31,208 nt of DNA from an uncultured Sutterella sp. (lineage in GTDB: Bacteria > Pseudomonadota > Gammaproteobacteria > Burkholderiales > Burkholderiaceae_F): assembly GCA_905206345.1 (NCBI GenBank), contig CAJLGW010000009.1:1-31208 (forward strand), read 5' to 3'. Shown here piece by piece: positions 1 through 6,853 of the stretch (positions are counted from its first letter, which is position 1; each line of letters starts with the position of its first letter). The notes beneath the pieces are model-generated. The model ran no database searches. It saw only the letters and a list, made by a program, of their open reading frames with translations, and was not told where the DNA came from. A program made the position numbers and the translations under genes.

Positions 1-546
1 AGCCTTGGACTGCGTCATCAGCGTATGGATTGTCTTGCCCATGATGTTCGTATCATCGGCAGACGTATGATGGAACTCGTCAATGGCAACCACGGTCTCG
101 TCAAACTTGTACGGCAGCTTGATCTTCTCGAAGGCAAAGCGGAAGGTCGCATGTGTGCAGATCAGGAAATGCGCGTCCGGGTCCTTCACGAAATTCACGA
201 CCTGATCGACCTTTCCGACATTGCCAGGCGTACAAAGGTTGTACTTCGGATCCACATGCCAGTCGGCAAAGAAGCCGTAAGTCATCAGATCTGTGTCCTT
301 AAAGGACCCGCCGATGGACATTTCCGGCACAGCCACAATGACCTTCTTTAAGCCCTGCTTCATTACCTTGTCGAGGGCGAGAAACATCAATGCACGTGAC
401 TTGCCAGAGGCCGGCGGTGCCTTGATGAGCAGATATTGCGCATTGCGCTGTTCATAGGCTCTGGCCTGCATCTCGCGCATGCCAAGAGGATTGTGAGCCG
501 AACTCCTGCCCGTCCGGGCATAGCGAGCAGTCATAATATCCGTCAT
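1..546 (-). CDS. SF2 DEAD/DEAH-type helicase, N-terminal part (runs off left edge)
   Basis: The reading frame is open for 182 codons from an ATG at 546 to the window edge, so the C-terminal part is missing. A P-loop, KAPPASGKSRALMF, lies at about residues 42-55, and a motif II box, DEFHH, at about 156-160, preceded by a hydrophobic strand (VVAI). This is the order of an SF2 DNA translocase or helicase. The start ATG overlaps the stop of the upstream methyltransferase (ATGA), so the two are probably translationally coupled and work in one complex. A methyltransferase followed by a helicase recalls Bacillus subtilis yeeA-yeeB and, more distantly, the methyltransferase/helicase pair of class 1 DISARM. 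No drmA, drmB or drmC is visible here. Whether a nuclease domain follows cannot be seen. The helicase call is firm; the system assignment is inference. Confidence 0.85.
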   Translation of the reverse strand, partial: MTDIMTARYARTGRSSAHNPLGMREMQARAYEQRNAQYLLIKAPPASGKSRALMFLALDKVMKQGLKKVIVAVPEMSIGGSFKDTDLMTYGFFADWHVDPKYNLCTPGNVGKVDQVVNFVKDPDAHFLICTHATFRFAFEKIKLPYKFDETVVAIDEFHHTSADDTNIMGKTIHTLMTQSKA

Positions 547-3335
547 TTGTTCTTTCCTTTCTTGGCCGTGTCTTTCTTCGTGGCGGCTGCAAGCTTTTCG
601 TATTTTTCAAACAGCATCTGAAGACGCTCTTCGTCGTTCTCAAAAGCCTTCGGTCGATACAGCTGATCAACAGCTCTATCCAAGTGATCATGCGCGTCCT
701 TCAGCTCCTGAGGCATCTTGTCCGGATCGTAAAGATCCGCCAGAGTAAGTTCTGGATAGAAGTCTCGAGCATCCAAAATTTTCTGAGCCAGAACCTCAAT
801 GACCTGACGCTGCGTTTCCTTCGCTTCCGGCCACGGGAATGTGTTGTAACAAAGGTCGCGAGCATAGCGATAGTCACTCTTCAAACGACCACAGACTGTT
901 CGCATCCAGATCATGTGCATTTTCGATTCCATCATCCCAAATTCATAAAGAGAAGCATTAGGAATCGTATAACAAGCATCAGAAGCAATAGTGTCGTCAC
1001 AAACAAATGTAATAGGGATGTACTCTCTTCTTTCCGACGAAACCCTCGGCAAAATTAAACTAGACTTAGGAATGCTATCAAATCTCCTGTCCTGAAACAG
1101 GTGAGGATAATCTGCAATTTGTCTCGTAGCTTTCTTATTGCTATTTAAACGAAATTCCTTACATCTCTTAAGTCGTAGTTCAATGGCCTTACTTTCGATA
1201 ATTGTTTTCGGTGCATCAACAAGCCACAAACAATATCTTGGGATACTGTGAAGCAAATCTTTTGCACTCACAAACTTCTTTACATACTTATCAAATTCAC
1301 GATCATCCTCCAGAAGAGAAGCCACCTCTTCCTCAGAGAAAATCAAATTTCCATCGTCAGTAGGCTGATTCCCGAGGCTCATTTCTGCCACATCGGCCAC
1401 AAAGGGCGACTGCCGTTTCGTAACAAAAATCCTATGATCATTATCAGTTAAGTAAGCGCTCAAATCATTCACACTCAGACACGCTGGTTCACCATTTAAT
1501 TTTTCATATGTGAACAATTTTTTGTTTTTCTCGTTCTGCTTACTAAATCCAATGATCACACACAAAACAGCCGCATTATCTTTGGCTTCGTTTTTCCACT
1601 GGAATGTTTTATGAGCAAAATTGATGTGGATTCCTCTTTCAAAAAGAGTACCCCATAAGGGAACTATTTGCTCACCTTGAGATATAGAGTTCGTAGACAC
1701 AAACGCAGCTTTAACAGCTTCGTTTTCGTTCATTACTTCGGTCGCCTTAAAATACCAGGCACACACATAGTCTAAATTGGCTGCGTCAGGTATTCCCGCT
1801 GTCAGATCCTCTAATTCTTTTCTTTGAGCAGGAGTTCTGTAGGGTCTTCCGAGGAAGGGCGGATTTCCCATGATGTAAGAAAGTCGGTCGACAGGAATAA
1901 CAGTCGTCCAATCCGTCGTCAAAGCGTTTGCACAAACAATATGAGCCGTATCCTTCAGAGGAATTGTCGGAATCGTGGCACCAAAGAATTTACCGAATTC
2001 AACATTCATCACATGTTCCATCAACCACATGGAAACACGTGCAACCTCAACGGGGAACTCTTCGATTTCAATGCCGTAAAACTGATTGATAGAAACCTTC
2101 GAAGATTCAATCTTCCAATCATCCCAAAGCGAACGTCCGTGATCATCGAACCGGTGAAGCGCCTTCACGGCTTCAAACTCAAGCCGCTTCAGCTCGCGGT
2201 ACGAGACAATCAGAAAGTTTCCGCTTCCGCAGGCCGGATCCAGAAATGTCAAGGATGCAATCTTTTCCTGAAAAGCACAGAGCTTGTCATTCTGATCCTT
2301 CGTGAGTTTCTTCTGCGTGTCCTTGATCCCCCCAAGAATCTCGGTCAACTCTTCCTTTAGGCCATCCAAAAATAATGGACCAATCACCTTGAAGATATTC
2401 TGTTCGCTCGTGTAATGAGCACCTAAGGAATGCCGCTCTTCCGGCTTCATGACAGCCTGAAACATGGAGCCGAAAATCACAGGAGAAATCTGATTCCACT
2501 CAAGACGTCCGCATTCAAGCACGATGTTTCTAGCTCTAGCATTGAACGTAGGAATGCGGATTTTGTCTCTGAAAAGACCACCATTCACATAGGGAAATGC
2601 TGCCAAGGTGGCTGTTTCTTGCTTGCGAGCATAACGATCAGGCGCCATGTCGAGAATCCAAAACAAGCGCTCGAAAAAGCTTTGCATGTCGGAGCCGTCG
2701 GCATTTGTCAAAGATTCAATGGCCTTCGTCATTTGACCTTTAATCGGGAATATGCCCGTATCTTCTGCGAAGAAGCAGAACAGCAAGCGAGTCAGGAAGA
2801 CGTTCAAATCATGCAGATGCTCGTCATCATACTTGTTCGTGGCTCGAATGATGTCGTATAGCTTGCCCATCTTCTCGCAAGCTTTAACGTCGGCAGGGTG
2901 ACTCGTGTAGGCCAAGGGCTTCTCATACAGGCCAGTCAGAGGCAGGAAGAACTCGTAATTTACCTTCAAGTCGCAGAAGTCAAAGTCAGCCCAGTCGTCG
3001 ACTCTGGCGTCATAAGCAGCTATGCGCTTGAAATCGGTCGCCATGAAGAAGCGAACTTTGTGCTTGGCAATCGCAGTATTGCGAATCAGTTCCTGAACGA
3101 CGGCGTGCACATCCTGACCTTCGGCAACCGATCGGAAGTACATGTTCTTGGCCAGACCGAAGTCCCCTTCAGAGATTCCGATGTTGCGGCCATTGTTCGG
3201 GTCCTGAACGTTACGGATGGTGCTGGCCGGGAACGAGAACGTCTTCAAAAAGCCGACGAAGAAATCCTTGCCGTTCGTCGTATTGACCAGTTCCTCGAAG
3301 CCCTTGATGATTTTGGCATGGTTGAGTTTTGCCAT
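543..3335 (-). CDS. MmeI-like class I N6-adenine DNA methyltransferase, apparently without nuclease
   Basis: A 930-aa protein with the domain order of MmeI/type IIG enzymes: N-terminal nuclease-like fold (about 1-160), helical linker, SAM-dependent methyltransferase (motif I DPACGSGNF at 366-374, motif IV NPPFLGR at 491-497), then a target-recognition domain and a C-terminal helical domain. The LGAHYTS segment at about 304-310 is typical of these enzymes. In active MmeI relatives a strand carrying an E-x-K nuclease motif lies before the TDFKR-like strand. Here the matching place reads NMYFRSVAEGQD (64-75), with neither E-x-K nor a nearby substitute, so it probably modifies but does not cut DNA. 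The DNA for the target-recognition part (roughly 1080-1760) is visibly more AT-rich than the flanks, as expected for an exchanged specificity domain. The start at 3335 has AAAGGA about 8 nt upstream. Confidence 0.9.
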   Translation of the reverse strand: MAKLNHAKIIKGFEELVNTTNGKDFFVGFLKTFSFPASTIRNVQDPNNGRNIGISEGDFGLAKNMYFRSVAEGQDVHAVVQELIRNTAIAKHKVRFFMATDFKRIAAYDARVDDWADFDFCDLKVNYEFFLPLTGLYEKPLAYTSHPADVKACEKMGKLYDIIRATNKYDDEHLHDLNVFLTRLLFCFFAEDTGIFPIKGQMTKAIESLTNADGSDMQSFFERLFWILDMAPDRYARKQETATLAAFPYVNGGLFRDKIRIPTFNARARNIVLECGRLEWNQISPVIFGSMFQAVMKPEERHSLGAHYTSEQNIFKVIGPLFLDGLKEELTEILGGIKDTQKKLTKDQNDKLCAFQEKIASLTFLDPACGSGNFLIVSYRELKRLEFEAVKALHRFDDHGRSLWDDWKIESSKVSINQFYGIEIEEFPVEVARVSMWLMEHVMNVEFGKFFGATIPTIPLKDTAHIVCANALTTDWTTVIPVDRLSYIMGNPPFLGRPYRTPAQRKELEDLTAGIPDAANLDYVCAWYFKATEVMNENEAVKAAFVSTNSISQGEQIVPLWGTLFERGIHINFAHKTFQWKNEAKDNAAVLCVIIGFSKQNEKNKKLFTYEKLNGEPACLSVNDLSAYLTDNDHRIFVTKRQSPFVADVAEMSLGNQPTDDGNLIFSEEEVASLLEDDREFDKYVKKFVSAKDLLHSIPRYCLWLVDAPKTIIESKAIELRLKRCKEFRLNSNKKATRQIADYPHLFQDRRFDSIPKSSLILPRVSSERREYIPITFVCDDTIASDACYTIPNASLYEFGMMESKMHMIWMRTVCGRLKSDYRYARDLCYNTFPWPEAKETQRQVIEVLAQKILDARDFYPELTLADLYDPDKMPQELKDAHDHLDRAVDQLYRPKAFENDEERLQMLFEKYEKLAAATKKDTAKKGKNK

Positions 3336-3377
3336 AACAAAGGTCCTTTGCTCAGTGCTTGATGAGCGAAATTTGAA

Positions 3378-3752
3378 TTAGAGACGCGAGCGAAGGAAAT
3401 CGACATAGATCATGACCTTTTCGAATTCTTCTTCTGTCAGATAAATTGTCTTTGCTTTGCGCCCAAGCTTTGCCTGTTCAACTCGCCAAAGCTTGGTGCG
3501 CTGCGCCGGCGAGAGCTTCCATACAAGGAACAGCTCCTCGATGCCGTTGTCTGTGTCGACCTTTTCAAGTACGAGCCCGGTCTTAAGACGCTGCAATTCC
3601 TGGATGAGAGGAACGATGTCCTCCTTACTCACGACGAGACCGTTCGACTGTAGAAATTCAAGGAGATCAACAAGCCTCACCACGAATGTGTGTGAGTATT
3701 CCGGATGCCTTTCGCGCAGGTAGTTAAGCGTTGCTTGTTGAATTGGATTCAT
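3378..3752 (-). CDS. Hypothetical 124-aa protein, first gene of the methyltransferase operon
   Basis: I do not recognise this family. The protein is small, charged and largely helical by composition, with no signal peptide or membrane segment. It begins MNPIQQATLNYLRERHPEY and has a predicted helix-rich first half (VRLVDLLEFLQSNG, EDIVPLIQELQRL), then a basic stretch (QAKLGRKAKT) and a final acidic-to-hydrophobic helix (EEEFEKVMIYVDFLRSRL). The first half could be a winged-helix-like fold, but no clear helix-turn-helix signature stands out. It lies 42 nt upstream of the methyltransferase on the same strand, so it is likely co-transcribed and could be a regulator, a specificity accessory or an inhibitor. 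Its ribosome site is weak (AGGC). Two palindromic sites lie upstream. The function is unknown. Confidence 0.7.
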   Translation of the reverse strand: MNPIQQATLNYLRERHPEYSHTFVVRLVDLLEFLQSNGLVVSKEDIVPLIQELQRLKTGLVLEKVDTDNGIEELFLVWKLSPAQRTKLWRVEQAKLGRKAKTIYLTEEEFEKVMIYVDFLRSRL

Positions 3753-3768
3753 GGCAGGCGCCTATGTT

Positions 3769-3796
3769 TGTATACGTGTTATGCACGATACTCCAA
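3769..3796 (-). promoter_or_regulatory. Putative promoter with overlapping operator of the methyltransferase operon
   Basis: On the minus strand a possible -35 (TTGGAG, 3796-3791) and -10 (TATACA, 3774-3769) are 16 nt apart, about 17 nt before the start codon of the 124-aa gene. The -10 lies inside a 17-bp near-palindrome (3769-3785, plus strand TGTATA-CGTGT-TATGCA, 5 of 6 arm pairs). A repressor bound there would block RNA polymerase. Read by eye only. Confidence 0.35.
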
Positions 3797-3890
3797 TATT
3801 AGCGTTTGAGCAAGCATCAGGCTTTGAATATGGCTGTTTTCCCTGTGTTTTGATATCTTTTATCTGTATTGCATGAAGCTTTAGGTAACG

Positions 3891-3907
3891 CGCATACGTG
3901 TTATGCG
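3891..3907. promoter_or_regulatory. Second operator-like palindrome
   Basis: CGCATA-CGTGT-TATGCG is a perfect 6-bp inverted repeat around a 5-nt spacer. Its core of 13 bases, ATACGTGTTATGC, is repeated exactly at 3772-3784, 122 bp away and inside the first palindrome. Two spaced copies of one palindrome upstream of a defence-type operon look like binding sites for a dimeric regulator. Confidence 0.45.
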
Positions 3908-3959
3908 TAAATCAGACCAGCCTTTTGAGTCGGGTTTGGGCGATATTGGCTTTCATGTT

Positions 3960-4075
3960 GACTATCCTACACCGTCCTTTTCAAAGACGCATGCCTCTCG
4001 TATTGGAACGAGAGGAAGGTATTGAGCGCCTCTCACCCCAACGATTGAAATCGTGGGCTCTCCCGGCTCGGCGTT
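3960..4075 (-). mobile_element. Structured relic resembling an IS200/IS605 (TnpB-type) end
   Basis: This stretch has no intact gene but carries compact hairpins: CCTCTCGT / ACGAGAGG (3994-4015, 6-nt loop) and CCCA-a-CGAT / ATCG-TGGG (4037-4057, loop TGAA, one bulged A). Read on the minus strand, GAGAGCCCACGATTTCAATC followed by a G-run is the style of hairpin found at the right end (and omega-RNA 3' region) of IS200/IS605 elements, where tnpB lies upstream. No tnpA or tnpB remains. A 71-codon open frame across it on the minus strand has no recognisable domain. It ends where the dead dipeptidase-like fragment begins, so it probably truncated that gene. The element call is from memory of such ends and is tentative. 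Confidence 0.3.
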
Positions 4076-4375
4076 GTAGACGTTGTTCTCTTCGGTCAAA
4101 AGAGCTTTAACGTTAAGAAGATTGATGCTCAATGGACAAGTTTCGGTTCGGCTTACTCTAACGCCGATGACGAACAAAACCTCGAACGTGCCAAGCCCTA
4201 AAAGATCACCTTTAAGGACTTAAATGGTGACGGTTTTGAAGATGCTATCATGACATTCCCCGTTAAGGATGCCACGGCTTATACGTACCCCGGTGTAAAT
4301 ACGGAACTCTTCCTCTTTACGCGTGAAGATGGTGAACCAGTTGCCGCTTTTGATACGGTCATGATCAAGAAGTAA
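4066..4375 (+). pseudogene. 3' remnant of a C69-dipeptidase-like gene (C-terminal domain only)
   Basis: Reading from GTT GTA GAC to the TAA at 4373-4375 gives about 100 residues with one in-frame TAA (after ERAKP, about 4198-4200) and no start. The translation parallels the last ~100 residues of the intact C69 dipeptidase at 4796-6547: VDVVLFG against VEVVLYG; FKDLNGDGFEDAIMTF against FDDIDGDGIVDAVLTF; YPGVNTE against IPGCVTD; AAFDTVMIKK against VAMDTVLFTE. Both carry a calcium-loop-like D-x-[ND]-G-D-G-x-x-D motif. The fragment is therefore the tail of a diverged paralogue, or of another protein with the same tail domain, whose first ~1.4 kb is gone. A strong hairpin 24 nt beyond its stop is probably the old gene's terminator. 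Confidence 0.7.
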
Positions 4376-4398
4376 TTCTTTTAGCCCTTCGACAAAAA

Positions 4399-4437
4399 GT
4401 GGGAATCATCTTTTCAGGTGATTCCCACAACTATTTT
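4399..4437 (+). terminator. Rho-independent-type hairpin after the dead C69-like fragment
   Basis: GTGGGAATCA (4399-4408) pairs perfectly with TGATTCCCAC (4419-4428) across a 10-nt loop, followed by an interrupted T-rich stretch (4432-4437). It is placed as the surviving terminator of the pseudogene. Confidence 0.65.
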
Positions 4438-4447
4438 TAGAAACTAC

Positions 4448-4476
4448 TTGCATTTCTTAGTTGCATTATGCATAAT
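4448..4476 (+). promoter_or_regulatory. Promoter of the first tRNA-Arg
   Basis: TTGCAT (-35) and CATAAT (-10) are 17 nt apart, and the tRNA begins 12 nt after the -10. The second tRNA-Arg copy has the same two boxes with the same spacing, which supports both. The -10 overlaps a 12-bp palindrome ATTATGCATAAT. Confidence 0.7.
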
Positions 4477-4487
4477 TACGTTCTCGC

Positions 4488-4564
4488 GCGCCGGTAGCTC
4501 AGTTGGATAGAGTACCTGGCTACGAACCAGGGGGTCGCGGGTTCGAATCCTACCCGGCGCACCA
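4488..4564 (+). tRNA. tRNA-Arg (anticodon ACG), copy 1
   Basis: The acceptor arms GCGCCGG and CCGGCGC pair fully, the anticodon stem CCTGG/CCAGG encloses the loop CTACGAA (anticodon ACG), the T-loop is GGTTCGAATCC, and the 3' CCA is encoded (4562-4564). A34 is expected to be deaminated to inosine by TadA so that it reads CGU/CGC/CGA. It is identical base for base to the copy at 14484. Confidence 0.97.
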
Positions 4565-4567
4565 GAC

Positions 4568-4605
4568 AGTCCCGAATGCCCTAAAGGCATTTGGGACTTC
4601 CTTTT
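4568..4605 (+). terminator. Terminator of tRNA-Arg copy 1
   Basis: AGTCCCGAATGCC pairs with GGCATTTGGGACT around a 5-nt loop with a single G-T wobble, followed by TCCTTTTT. The second tRNA copy has almost the same hairpin. Confidence 0.9.
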
Positions 4606-4795
4606 TCCTACTCCCTGATTTCCACATTTTCTTCCCTTACTATCGGGTTATCCCTTGTTCGTTACCAACTCCGATTGTAAATCCCATCTAAGCCCTGTTC
4701 CTTATCAAAAGTCGAGTTAACTCCTCTTGTTTGATACCCTCACCCCGACTATCATTTTTGGAGTTTTTTTTATTCGTACTAAAGGAGAGTATCGA

Positions 4796-6547
4796 ATGTG
4801 TACCACTGTGATTGTCGGTAAAGCCGTCTCGAAGACCGGTCGTGTCATCCTTGGCCACAATGAGGATGCAGGCGGCCGCGTCATGCATCAACAGTTTTAT
4901 TGCCCGGGCGGCAAACATGCCGCAGGCGAAATGCTGACAGCTGAACACGGTCGCGCTCAAGTGCCGCAAGCTGAAGAAACGTTGACGACGTATTGGTCCA
5001 ACATGCTTCAAATCGACGGCTCTTCTTTTGACCAAGGCTATGCTAATGAAGCCGGCCTTGCCATCTGCTCCAACGGCGGTGGCAGCTCCTTTACCGGTGA
5101 CGATCCCGATGAAGCCTCTTTGGGTTTAAAGGACGGTGGTGTCGGTTTCTTGTTGCGTCGCGTTATGGCAGAACGTGCCCATACGCCTCGCGAAGCCATT
5201 GAAATTGCCGCTAAGCTCTTAGACGAATACGGCTATTTTGGGAGCGCCCGTAACTACTCCGTTGCTAGCAAAGACGAAGCTTGGGTCTTGAACGTTGTCA
5301 AGGGCCATCACTATGTCGCTAAGCGCGTACCCGACGATCAAGTGATGTTGATCTCCAACATGCTTGCTATCCGTCACGTCGATATCAACGACAAGGAAAA
5401 CGTCATTGCCTCTCCGGGCTTGATTGAATACGCCATTGAAAAGGGTCGCTATACGCCTGCCGTTGAAGGCGACTACAGCGACTTTGACTTCGCTGCCGCC
5501 TACCAAAGCGATGAAAACCGTCACGCTCAAACGAAGTCCTATCGCATGCGTTTAGGCTGGTGGAAGATCACGGGCGACTATTACAAGGACGAACTCCACT
5601 ATCCGGAAATCTTGCCACCCGCTCAACCCATGGGCGTTGAGGACGTGATTGAAGTGTTAGGTTTGACCTGCTACGAATCTTACGCCACGCGCGGCGACGG
5701 CAAGGAAGACGCCTTCCATGTTTCTGCTCGCGACATCTCTCGCTCTCAAACGCGTGAAAGCTGGGTTATGGATTTGCAAGACCAACCGCTTTTTAACACG
5801 ATGTGGCGTTGCACGAGCTATCAAGACACGGGCGTTTATATCCCCTGGTTCCCGATGTCGGGCATCATTCCTAACGGCTATCAATGGATGACGTTGGAAG
5901 AGGCTCGCGAAAATCACTTTAACTTAAAGCCCGAGTACTTAGACTTTGACTTGGATCGTAGCTATCACATCTACGCCACGATCGGTGAACTCACGAACTT
6001 TAACCGCGGTTTGTTGCCGGGTGTCACTCGCGTTAAGCGCCTTTACGCCGAAGACGTCTTTGAACGTACGGCCGCTGTGATTGAAACGGCTCGCACTCAA
6101 AGTGAAGAAGAAGCCAAGAAGACCTTGGGGACCTTTACGTGCGATGAATGCGACAAGATGGACACGGTCTACGATGCCCTCTTAGATGCCATCACCACGC
6201 ACGTCATGAGCGTTGAAGCTGACACGATGAGCGTTTCGAAGGAAGAAACGGTTGAAGTGGTGCTTTACGGTAGCCCTGAATTCAATGTCCAAGGCTTGGA
6301 CATCGATACGGTTTACTGGAGCTTGGGCTTTACCGGTAAGAAAGAAAGCGTTAACGCTCCTGCCAAACCCGTCTCTGTTCGCTTTGACGATATCGACGGC
6401 GACGGCATCGTGGACGCAGTCTTGACCTTCAATGCTCACGAAGTTGCACAATTTGGTATCCCCGGTTGCGTCACCGATACGTACTTACGCGGCCTTTGCA
6501 ACTGCTTGCGCTTCGTTGCCATGGACACGGTGCTTTTCACGGAGTGA
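4796..6547 (+). CDS. C69-family dipeptidase (PepD-like Ntn hydrolase) with C-terminal extension
   Basis: A 583-aa protein. The start at 4796 is chosen because it follows AAAGGAGA at a good distance and puts Cys at residue 2. In peptidase family C69 this Cys is the N-terminal nucleophile exposed by removal of the preceding residues, and HNEDAG (21-26) is the expected following motif. Family members cleave dipeptides, which fits an amino-acid-using anaerobe. No signal peptide is seen, so it probably acts in the cytoplasm. After the catalytic part, about the last 100 residues form an extra domain with VRFDDIDGDGIVDAVLTF, a D-x-D-G-D-G-x-x-D loop like calcium-binding or FG-GAP-type loops. The same domain survives in the pseudogene 420 bp upstream. 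The codon choice (many GAA, CGT/CGC, ACG) suggests good expression. It is transcribed alone between two terminators. Confidence 0.92.
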   Translation: MCTTVIVGKAVSKTGRVILGHNEDAGGRVMHQQFYCPGGKHAAGEMLTAEHGRAQVPQAEETLTTYWSNMLQIDGSSFDQGYANEAGLAICSNGGGSSFTGDDPDEASLGLKDGGVGFLLRRVMAERAHTPREAIEIAAKLLDEYGYFGSARNYSVASKDEAWVLNVVKGHHYVAKRVPDDQVMLISNMLAIRHVDINDKENVIASPGLIEYAIEKGRYTPAVEGDYSDFDFAAAYQSDENRHAQTKSYRMRLGWWKITGDYYKDELHYPEILPPAQPMGVEDVIEVLGLTCYESYATRGDGKEDAFHVSARDISRSQTRESWVMDLQDQPLFNTMWRCTSYQDTGVYIPWFPMSGIIPNGYQWMTLEEARENHFNLKPEYLDFDLDRSYHIYATIGELTNFNRGLLPGVTRVKRLYAEDVFERTAAVIETARTQSEEEAKKTLGTFTCDECDKMDTVYDALLDAITTHVMSVEADTMSVSKEETVEVVLYGSPEFNVQGLDIDTVYWSLGFTGKKESVNAPAKPVSVRFDDIDGDGIVDAVLTFNAHEVAQFGIPGCVTDTYLRGLCNCLRFVAMDTVLFTE

Positions 6548-6576
6548 GTCTCTGATTTGAATCGCAATTAACCGTC

Positions 6577-6613
6577 AGACCGCTTCTGTTGATGATAGAG
6601 GCGGTCTCTTTTT
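6577..6613 (+). terminator. Terminator of the C69 dipeptidase gene
   Basis: AGACCGCTTC (6577-6586) pairs with GAGGCGGTCT (6598-6607), followed by CTTTTT. It starts 29 nt after the stop codon. Confidence 0.9.
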
Positions 6614-6853
6614 GCCTATTTTCCGAGCCTTTCTTCATGAAACTTTTGCTTTTTATCAAAAAAACTTAATATTCCTTCAGCGCTAATTCTTTGTATTTAA
6701 AGAATATTCTTCTTTTTCAGCATCTTTCTAAGTATTCACCCTAATCACGTTAACCCTTTTAGCACCTTAAATCCTTAAAATCCAAAACGGTTCAAAAAAA
6801 ACGCGAAACACTTCTTTCACAAGAAGTGCATTCTAAAAAGGGCTTAAAAAATC
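6614..6853 (+). other. AT-rich leader region upstream of dctA with a small inverted repeat
   Basis: No gene is seen. The stretch is AT-rich. CACTTCTT / AAGAAGTG (6809-6828, 4-nt loop) is a perfect 8-bp inverted repeat ending 25 nt before the dctA start. It may be an operator or an mRNA hairpin that affects translation. I could not find a convincing sigma-54 (GG-N10-GC) site, the usual promoter type for dctA in many proteobacteria. Confidence 0.4.

Noticed and set aside
1824..2861. Long plus-strand open frames opposite the methyltransferase (178 and 143 codons)
   Set aside because: They are antisense shadows of a well-supported 930-aa gene, have no ribosome sites, and their translations lack domain-like composition.
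1..3752. Class 1 DISARM or BREX assignment for the methyltransferase/helicase operon
   Set aside because: No drmA, drmB, drmC, brxC or pglZ is present in the window, and the helicase is truncated; only a resemblance can be stated.
3898..4177. Plus- and minus-strand small open frames over the hairpin zone (70 and 71 codons) as real genes
   Set aside because: They cross hairpins and a pseudogene junction and have no ribosome site or known domain; the structured-relic reading explains them better.
4688..5035. Minus-strand open frame of 115 codons overlapping the C69 dipeptidase start
   Set aside because: It lies opposite a clear gene and its own promoter, with no recognisable domain or ribosome site.
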